This document shows positions 58,025 through 64,000 of a stretch of DNA of 64,000 bases, piece after piece. The notes under the pieces are model-generated. The model saw only the letters and a list, made by a program, of their open reading frames with translations, ran no database searches and had not been told where the DNA came from. This DNA comes from Pseudomonas salomonii. Lineage in GTDB: Bacteria; Pseudomonadota; Gammaproteobacteria; Pseudomonadales; Pseudomonadaceae. Within the stretch, counting starts at the first letter, position 1; every line of letters begins with the position of its first letter. Location: positions 186,001 to 250,000 of the forward strand of contig NZ_FNOX01000006.1 in assembly GCF_900107155.1 (NCBI RefSeq), given 5' to 3'. The translations under genes were made by a program, and so were the position numbers.

Positions 58025-58438
58025 TCATTGTTTCAGCTTCGCTTGCCGCTTACGACGAGCTTCCGGAGCCCAGTCAAGGGCGCCCACTCGGAATAGGTAG
58101 ACAAGGCCTGCCAACAGAATTGCTATGAAAACGAGGGCTTCGACGAATCCGGTCCAGCCGCTTTCGCGGACGGACACAGACCAGGCAAAGAGAAAGAGGG
58201 CTTCGATATCGAAGATCACGAACAGCATCGCGACCAGATAGAATTTGGCTGAGAGCCGCAAGCGGGCGCCACCTGTAGGCAGCATGCCGGACTCGAACGG
58301 TTCATTTTTGCTGCGGCCCCAGGCTTTTGACCCAAGGAGGCTGGAGACGCCGAGCATGAAGGCGCAAAGGCCCACAACACCGAGGAGGAAAATGGCAAAG
58401 CCCCAGTTGTGGGCCATGAGTCCTGTCGCTTCGGTCAT
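58025..58438 (-). CDS. nuoA: NADH-quinone oxidoreductase subunit A
   Basis: The 137-residue, three-helix subunit has the conserved loop [20 protein letters not shown] and helix 2 with [15 protein letters not shown]. It is the first gene of the operon. ATG at 58438 follows AGGA and gives the family start ([13 protein letters not shown]). Confidence 0.95.
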   Translation of the reverse strand: MTEATGLMAHNWGFAIFLLGVVGLCAFMLGVSSLLGSKAWGRSKNEPFESGMLPTGGARLRLSAKFYLVAMLFVIFDIEALFLFAWSVSVRESGWTGFVEALVFIAILLAGLVYLFRVGALDWAPEARRKRQAKLKQ

Positions 58439-58901
58439 GCTGGAAATCCTTAACAGAGAGCAAAGGTCTCTGAGCTCGAAAAAGTAACGATGCAGTGACG
58501 ATATGTCGCAGCGCAATCAATCGCGGTGATTTTATGGCTAAACACCGGGCAAGTAAAATTCCTGTAGCGAAATTATTCGATGGAATAAGCACATAGTGCA
58601 CCTTCTTGGGGCTGTAGCCCTTGTGGGCTGGGGATTAGCGGGCATTTAATCAAATGTGTTTTGTTTAAGCGGTAAAGAAGTTTTCATTGGCTAAATGATA
58701 ATGAATATTGTTTGCGCGGGGTTTAAGCGAATGTTTCTCGTGTGGCGCGGGAAGTTATTGTTACTTGCTTGATTGCGGCTAGTTGCTGGAGGGGATCTTT
58801 TAACCGATTTGATTCAGGCAAATACCGCTCTGGGTCAATATTTTGCGCAAAAAACCAAGGCTCGACACCGTTAAGGTGATAGGTGGGGTTTTCAAACAGG
58901 C
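58439..58901. other. nuo upstream region
   Basis: No gene is visible in this stretch. The first ~120 bases hold the nuo promoter candidate (58529-58557) and leader. The rest is AT-richer than the genes around it and has no open frame with coding character. An uncoded regulatory region is the simplest reading. Confidence 0.6.
58529..58557 (-). promoter_or_regulatory. Sigma-70 promoter candidate for nuoA-N
   Basis: On the minus strand a TTTACT -35 (58552-58557) and a TAAAAT -10 (58529-58534) are separated by exactly 17 bases. The leader to the nuoA ATG would be about 85 bases. The -10 matches five of six consensus bases and the -35 four of six. Confidence 0.5.
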
Positions 58902-58930
58902 AAAAAAACGCCCCGAACCAGTCGGGGCGT
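58902..58930 (-). terminator. Terminator of aceA
   Basis: The stem ACGCCCCGA/TCGGGGCGT with a 5-base loop is followed on the minus strand by a run of seven T's. It lies about 60 bases after the aceA stop. Confidence 0.9.
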
Positions 58931-58991
58931 CAGATCAAGCGGCAGTGCGGTTAGGTCTTCCGTGGGGCCGCACTGGCCGTGTACTCGCTGC

Positions 58992-60317
58992 TTAGTGGAA
59001 CTGCTCTTCTTCGGTCGAGCCGGTCAGCGCGGTCACGGACGAGGTGCCGCCCTGGATCACGGTGGTCATGTCGTCGAAGTAGCCGGTGCCCACTTCCTGC
59101 TGGTGCGCCACAAAGGTGTAACCCTTGGCGGCATCAGCGAACTCTTGCTCCTGCAGTTTCACGTAGGCAGTCATGTCGTTGCGGGCGTAGTCGTGCGCCA
59201 GGTTGAACATGCTGTGCCACATGTTGTGAATGCCGGCCAGGGTGATGAACTGGTGCTTGTAGCCCATGGCCGACAGCTCGCGCTGGAACTTGGCGATGGT
59301 CGCGTCGTCCAGGTTCTTCTTCCAGTTGAAAGAAGGCGAGCAGTTGTAGGACAGCAGTTGGTCCGGGTATTCCTTCTTGATCGCCTCGGCAAAGCGACGC
59401 GCTTCGTCCAGGTCCGGCTTGGCGGTTTCGCACCAGATCAGGTCGGCGTACGGCGCGTAGGCCAGGCCACGGGCGATCGCCTGGTCGAGACCGGCACGTA
59501 CTTTATAGAAGCCTTCCTGGGTGCGTTCGCCGGTCACGAATGGCTGGTCGTACGGGTCGCAGTCGGAGGTCAGCAAGTCGGCCGCGTTGGCGTCGGTACG
59601 CGCCAGGATGATGGTCGGCGTGCCGGCAACGTCAGCGGCCAAGCGTGCTGCGGTCAGCTTTTGTACGGCTTCCTGGGTTGGAACCAGTACCTTGCCGCCC
59701 ATGTGGCCGCATTTTTTCACCGACGCCAGTTGGTCTTCGAAGTGCACGCCGGCAGCGCCTGCCTCGATCATGCTCTTCATCAGTTCGTAGGCGTTGAGTA
59801 CGCCGCCGAAACCGGCTTCAGCGTCAGCCACGATTGGCGCGAAGTAGTCGATGTAGCCTTCGTCGCCCGGGCCTTTACCGGCTTTCCACTGGATCTGGTC
59901 GGCGCGGCGGAACGAGTTGTTGATGCGCTTGACCACGGTGGGCACGGAGTCCACCGGGTACAGCGATTGGTCGGGGTACATGGATTCTGCGGAGTTGTTG
60001 TCCGCAGCCACTTGCCAGCCGGACAGGTAGATCGCCTGGATACCGGCTTTTACCTGTTGAACTGCCTGGCCGCCAGTGAGGGCGCCCATGCAGTTGACGA
60101 AATCTTTTTCGGGGCGGAAGGACGGCTTGGCACCCTGGGTGACCAGCTTCCACAGCTTCTCGGCGCCGAGTTTTGCAAAGGTGTGCTCAGGTTGAACCGA
60201 GCCACGCAGGCGGACGACGTCAGCAGCGGAATAAGCGCGGGTTACGCCTTTCCAGCGTGGGTTTTCAGCCCAGTCTTTTTCAAGGGCTGCAATTTGCTGT
60301 TCGCGTGTCAGTGCCAT
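58992..60317 (-). CDS. aceA: Isocitrate lyase
   Basis: The 441-residue glyoxylate-cycle enzyme splits isocitrate to glyoxylate and succinate and allows growth on acetate or fatty acids. The catalytic motif is [12 protein letters not shown] near residue 205. Substrate-binding stretches are [20 protein letters not shown] near 97 and [13 protein letters not shown] near 325. ATG at 60317 gives [12 protein letters not shown], the usual start. It is monocistronic with a long leader. No malate synthase gene is adjacent. Confidence 0.96.
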   Translation of the reverse strand: MALTREQQIAALEKDWAENPRWKGVTRAYSAADVVRLRGSVQPEHTFAKLGAEKLWKLVTQGAKPSFRPEKDFVNCMGALTGGQAVQQVKAGIQAIYLSGWQVAADNNSAESMYPDQSLYPVDSVPTVVKRINNSFRRADQIQWKAGKGPGDEGYIDYFAPIVADAEAGFGGVLNAYELMKSMIEAGAAGVHFEDQLASVKKCGHMGGKVLVPTQEAVQKLTAARLAADVAGTPTIILARTDANAADLLTSDCDPYDQPFVTGERTQEGFYKVRAGLDQAIARGLAYAPYADLIWCETAKPDLDEARRFAEAIKKEYPDQLLSYNCSPSFNWKKNLDDATIAKFQRELSAMGYKHQFITLAGIHNMWHSMFNLAHDYARNDMTAYVKLQEQEFADAAKGYTFVAHQQEVGTGYFDDMTTVIQGGTSSVTALTGSTEEEQFH

Positions 60318-60704
60318 GGGGAAAACCTCGTCGCATAGGTCTAGGTGGAAAATTCCATTTGCCAGCCACGTATCAAGTGCGTGGTTGTGGCTGCTCGCTG
60401 ACCAGAAGCTTGGGCGGCCAAGTCAGGTTCGACGGGGAAGACGACGGGATGAACGCGTTGCGAGAGGAGGAATTGAGCAGGTAAGGGCAAACTGCGAACA
60501 GTCTTCGGGCATCGTGGGCCTTGGTACGATCCATCAGTGTGTAGCCGGGTTACCTGGTTAGCTTCCGTCCCTCGGGACAACTTCGTTCCAGTCGCAACCA
60601 ACGTCAAACACACCTTGTGGGCGGTACAGACACGAATCGGCTCAGGTGGGTAGCTTAGAGCGGCGATCCGAAGGCCCTTGCCAGGGCCCCTGATTAGCGG
60701 GAGC
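60318..60704 (-). other. Long 5' leader of aceA, possibly structured RNA
   Basis: If the promoter at 60711-60739 is used, the aceA transcript begins with about 387 untranslated bases. The leader contains the hairpin GGCCCT/AGGGCC (60672-60687), a GTCCC/GGGAC hairpin further on and no convincing small gene. A 132-codon open frame crosses it, but it has an unusual composition and overlaps the promoter. A regulatory leader or an independent small RNA is possible. Confidence 0.4.
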
Positions 60705-60710
60705 GAGGCC

Positions 60711-60739
60711 ATCATGCACAGGCTTTTTTGGCTCGTCAA
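60711..60739 (-). promoter_or_regulatory. Sigma-70 promoter candidate for aceA
   Basis: TTGACG (60734-60739) and CATGAT (60711-60716) on the minus strand are separated by exactly 17 bases. The -35 matches five of six consensus bases. Just upstream lies an AGTGC/GCACT inverted repeat flanking a T-run (about 60749-60768), a possible regulator site. Confidence 0.6.
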
Positions 60740-60811
60740 ATGTTTTGTAGTGCTTTTTTTCAGGCACTACATCTTTAGTCTAATGCGACTCGCCAGTCAG
60801 TTTTTGGTGCT

Positions 60812-61549
60812 TTAGTTCAGCGTATCGACCTTGACCCGCAAAGTCAGGTCGTCGCGGCCCTGAGTAGAGTAGATGCGGGTTGTAGAGGATTTATCGGCCT
60901 GAGTCTCGCGGTTGATGCCTGCCAGTGGAATCCATTCACCCAGGCGGCCACTGACCGTTGTGTCGGTACTTTGCACATTCACTACATCGGGACGTTCCTG
61001 GCTCATTCGGTCACGGTTGGTACTGATGGCCAGGTGTACGGTCTCGCCAGTGACGCTGGCAGTGACGTAAAAGCCCTGGGTGACGTTGCGATACTGGGTC
61101 TGGTTTTGCGGGCGGCCGTAGGCGTCTGGCTGCGTGGTGGTCAGTGGCACGCTCTGGCCGACCTGGATCAGCGCGGGCACGCCTTCACTGGCCTGAATCT
61201 GCTGGATGCCACCGTCGCGGCTGGCGGTGCCGTAACTGATGATGCGGGTTTGGCTGTCGCCGCTGTTTTGTTGGTTGTTTTCGTTGCTGTCGACGGTGAT
61301 CAGCAGGCGCTTGGCGGGTGTGTCCAGCTGTGCAAGCAAGGCACGCAGGTCCTGGATCTTGCCGGGGTCGGCTTTAACAATAAGCTGGTTGCCGTAGGCG
61401 CTGACGCTACCGTCCTTGCCGATAAAGTTCTGCGCCACGGGCAGCAGGTCGGCGCTGGTGCGGTTGCTCAGGTTGACGACTTCGGTGTCGGCGATGGCGC
61501 AGGCGCTGGCGCTGAGGAGGAGGGCGGTGAGCAGGGTGCGTAGGGACAT
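60812..61549 (-). CDS. Secretin/NolW-domain periplasmic protein
   Basis: The 245-residue protein has a signal peptide (LLTALLLSASACAIA, cleavage near residue 20). A short secretin N-domain follows (ADLLPVAQNFIGKDGSVSAY, then QDLRALLAQLDTPAKRLLITV) and a C-terminal beta-rich part resembles the start of a secretin barrel (TQGFYVTASVTGETVHLAIS). It is too short to form a pore, and no type II secretion or pilus genes are nearby. A pilotin-like or regulatory role is possible. Confidence 0.75.
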   Translation of the reverse strand: MSLRTLLTALLLSASACAIADTEVVNLSNRTSADLLPVAQNFIGKDGSVSAYGNQLIVKADPGKIQDLRALLAQLDTPAKRLLITVDSNENNQQNSGDSQTRIISYGTASRDGGIQQIQASEGVPALIQVGQSVPLTTTQPDAYGRPQNQTQYRNVTQGFYVTASVTGETVHLAISTNRDRMSQERPDVVNVQSTDTTVSGRLGEWIPLAGINRETQADKSSTTRIYSTQGRDDLTLRVKVDTLN

Positions 61550-61630
61550 GTCCGTTATCTCTGCGAGTCAATTAGGCGTGATAGTGCCAGTTTGTCGGCC
61601 CGGCAGGTCGCAAGTTGAATCGTAGACGGC

Positions 61631-61657
61631 AAAATGCCCTGGCAGGCAGGGCATTTT
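61631..61657 (-). terminator. Terminator after the GNAT gene
   Basis: The stem AAAATGCCCT/AGGGCATTTT with a 7-base loop lies downstream of the roxA-GNAT pair, beyond a REP element. Confidence 0.75.
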
Positions 61658-61679
61658 GTGGTGTTGCTGAGATAGCCTT

Positions 61680-61760
61680 TGCGAGCAAGCCCGCTCCCAC
61701 ATTCGACCGCATTCCAAAGGATCTACTCGGTCAAGTGTGGGAGCGGGCTTGCTCGCGAAG
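61680..61760. repeat. REP inverted repeat
   Basis: The arms GCGAGCAAGCCCGCTCCCAC and complement surround a short AT-richer centre. It belongs to the same subtype as 31121-31209. Confidence 0.85.
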
Positions 61761-61779
61761 GGAGCGACTGGGTTTTGGA

Positions 61780-62202
61780 TCAGCCCTCGCGCACCATATC
61801 AACGTGCGGAATCCCGACTTCCAGGAATTCGTCACTGACGATCGTGAAACCCAGTCGCTCATAAAAGGGCGCCGCATACACCTGCGCACTCAGGAACTGC
61901 CTGGTCTGGCCACGTTTCTCGGCCTCGCCGATCACGGCTTCCATCAGCTTGTCGCCGACCTTCAGGCCGCGCCAGTCCTTGAGTACCGACACGCGACCAA
62001 TCTCGCCGCTGGGCAGCAGGCGAGCGGTGCCAATCGGAAAATCGCCTTCGAATGCAAGAAAATGCATCGCGTCGGCGTCATCCGCATCCCACTCCAGTTC
62101 CGGTGGAACCGATTGTTCAGCGATAAACACCGCCTCACGAATGCGCCGAATCTCAGCGATATCCTTTTGCCAGTCCGCGACACTTACGTGAATCTTATTC
62201 AT
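61780..62202 (-). CDS. GNAT-family N-acetyltransferase
   Basis: The 140-residue GNAT-fold enzyme has an acetyl-CoA-binding segment IGRVSVLKDWRGLKVGDKLM near residue 75 and a C-terminal AAPFYERLGFTIVSDEFLEV. The substrate is unknown; the pattern is like ElaA/YjcF. ATG at 62202 overlaps the end of roxA by eight bases, so the two are co-translated. A shared role in ribosomal-protein modification is conceivable but unproven. Confidence 0.85.
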   Translation of the reverse strand: MNKIHVSVADWQKDIAEIRRIREAVFIAEQSVPPELEWDADDADAMHFLAFEGDFPIGTARLLPSGEIGRVSVLKDWRGLKVGDKLMEAVIGEAEKRGQTRQFLSAQVYAAPFYERLGFTIVSDEFLEVGIPHVDMVREG

Positions 62203-63361
62203 CGGCAAATCCCAGGCTTCCTTGCTTGACCAGTTCGCACAGCAGGTCACGGCCGTCTTCGTCGGCCAGCCAGGTGCCGAGGTTTTCGCTGTGCAGGGCG
62301 TCGGCCGAGCAGACCAGTTTCAACAGTTCGCGCAATTTGCCTGGCAGGTAACGGCTTTGGCCGCTGGCAAACAGCAGTACGTCATCGTCCACTTCAGACC
62401 ACGCCATGCGCGCGCTCGGGTTGCGGACCAGGATCGCGCCGTTTTCCAGGCTGCTGATAAAGTCTTCTTCACCCAGCTCTTCACCGGCGACCAGTTCCGG
62501 GTAGCGCGGCTCGGTCATGAACTGGCCGAACCAGGTCAGCAGCATGCGCTCATCGCTCATGTGCTCGGCCAGCAGGCCTTTGAGGCGGTCGAGTGCGTCC
62601 GTCTGAATCTGGTGCGGGTCGCTGACCGGTTGGGCGTCGGCGTCGGTGTAGCGCTCTTCATCGGTCAGGTACTGGCTGAGGAAGTCAGTGAAGTGGGTCA
62701 GCACTTCGGCAGCGCTCGGTGCACGGAAGCCCACCGAATAGGTCATGCAGTCATCTTCGGCGATGCCGAAGTGCGCCAGGCGCGGCGGCAGGTAAAGCAT
62801 GTCGCCCGGTTCCAGTACCCATTCTTCGCTCTGTTCGAATTCCGCCAGGATGCGCAGGTCGGCGTGTTGCAGCAGCGGGCTTTCGGAATTGCACATTTGG
62901 CCGATTTTCCAGTTGCGCTTGCCTTGGGCCTGCAGCAGGAACACGTCGTAGTTGTCGAAGTGCGGACCAACACTGCCACCGGGGGCGGCGAAGCTGATCA
63001 TCACATCGTCGATGCGCCAGCTGGGCAGAAAGCGGAAGTGTCCCAGCAGCTCGGCAACTTCGGGTACGAATTGGTCGACGGCCTGCACCAGCAGGGTCCA
63101 CTCGCGCTCAGGCAACGTGCTGAACGCATCTTCGGCGAACGGACCGCGGCGCAGTTCCCATGGGCGCTCGCCGTGTTCGATCACCAGGCGCGATTCAACT
63201 TCTTCTTCCAGGGCTAAGCCTGCCAGTTCGTCGGCGTCGATCGGGCTTTCGAAATCAGGGATGGCCTGACGGATCAGCAGCGGTTTTTTCTGCCAGTAGT
63301 CGCGCAGGAATTCCCGCGCCGTGATGCCGCCCAGAAGTTGAAGAGGAATATCAGGATTCAT
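62195..63361 (-). CDS. roxA: Ribosomal protein uL16 arginine hydroxylase (RoxA/YcfD)
   Basis: The 388-residue JmjC-type 2-oxoglutarate/Fe(II) oxygenase hydroxylates an arginine of ribosomal protein L16. The iron ligands are in GPHFDNYDVFLLQAQGKRNW near residue 125 (HxD) and a distal His in PPRLAHFGIAED near 190. A winged-helix-like C-terminal domain follows. ATG at 63361 gives the family start (MNPDIPLQLLGGI). Confidence 0.88.
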   Translation of the reverse strand: MNPDIPLQLLGGITAREFLRDYWQKKPLLIRQAIPDFESPIDADELAGLALEEEVESRLVIEHGERPWELRRGPFAEDAFSTLPEREWTLLVQAVDQFVPEVAELLGHFRFLPSWRIDDVMISFAAPGGSVGPHFDNYDVFLLQAQGKRNWKIGQMCNSESPLLQHADLRILAEFEQSEEWVLEPGDMLYLPPRLAHFGIAEDDCMTYSVGFRAPSAAEVLTHFTDFLSQYLTDEERYTDADAQPVSDPHQIQTDALDRLKGLLAEHMSDERMLLTWFGQFMTEPRYPELVAGEELGEEDFISSLENGAILVRNPSARMAWSEVDDDVLLFASGQSRYLPGKLRELLKLVCSADALHSENLGTWLADEDGRDLLCELVKQGSLGFADE

Positions 63362-63404
63362 GTGTAACCTATTGAAAAAAAGCACTTTTAAGACAGGAAT
63401 AAAA

Positions 63405-63425
63405 ACGCCCGGCGCGGCCGGGCGT
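63405..63425 (-). terminator. Terminator of purB
   Basis: The stem ACGCCCGGC/GCCGGGCGT with a GCG loop is followed on the minus strand by TTTTT. It lies about 20 bases after the purB stop and just upstream of the roxA start. Confidence 0.9.
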
Positions 63426-63445
63426 CTCAAAGGGTCGTGCGCTGA

Positions 63446-64000
<555 letters not shown>

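Noticed and set aside
58962..60338. 458-codon plus-strand open frame opposite aceA
   Set aside because: Mirror of the isocitrate lyase gene; Val/Gly-rich composition without domain signal.
60341..60739. 132-codon minus-strand frame upstream of aceA as a leader protein
   Set aside because: It would begin upstream of the proposed transcription start, has no ribosome site and has mixed, non-family composition.

Overview
This window looks like the chromosome of a Pseudomonas of the P. fluorescens group. The evidence is high GC content, many REP-type inverted repeats with the core GGGAGC(T/G)GGCTTGC, small Pseudomonas-restricted families, a fused nuoCD, an Mrp antiporter with fused A and B subunits, RoxA and isocitrate lyase. 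I saw no rRNA, tRNA, CRISPR array, intact insertion sequence or prophage.

Layout. 1-5.6 kb: a DUF6124-type small gene with a structured leader, an extra signal peptidase I, a decayed TetR tail and a 1,279-codon, cysteine-free protein of unknown function that looks effector-like. 5.6-11.7 kb (minus): the six-gene Mrp/Mnh cation/proton antiporter operon. 11.9-13.5 kb: a DMT exporter diverging from an XRE-cupin regulator. 13.7-23.9 kb (plus): a cluster joining organosulfur flavoenzymes (SfnB-like protein, a stand-alone acyl-CoA-dehydrogenase C-terminal domain, a DszA/NtaA-type monooxygenase) to a LIV-type ABC importer, a shrunken AMP-ligase-like protein and an FAD/NAD(P)-binding protein. 24.0-28.6 kb (minus): a tripartite MacAB-TolC-like exporter with separate ATPase and permease, diverging from a TetR regulator.

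29.8-38.7 kb: FUSC-family exporter, NADP-dependent GapN, a shortened MFS protein diverging from an ArsR-type regulator, a Dyp-type peroxidase and two more MFS transporters. 38.7-43.3 kb: small conserved proteins, a 415-bp inverted-repeat element, an arylamine N-acetyltransferase, an outer-membrane barrel and a RelE/HigB-HigA toxin-antitoxin pair. 43.4-58.5 kb (minus): the complete 13-gene complex I operon, nuoA to nuoN. 58.9-60.7 kb: aceA with a good promoter and a long leader. 60.8-64 kb: a secretin-domain protein, a GNAT acetyltransferase overlapping roxA, and the 3' part of purB, cut by the window edge.

The best candidate for an undescribed system is 12.9-23.9 kb. It pairs sulfur-scavenging flavoenzymes with an amino-acid/carboxylate-type importer and contains two proteins that look like surviving domains of larger enzymes. 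The other strong candidates are the cysteine-free giant protein, the structured aceA leader and the 415-bp inverted-repeat element.
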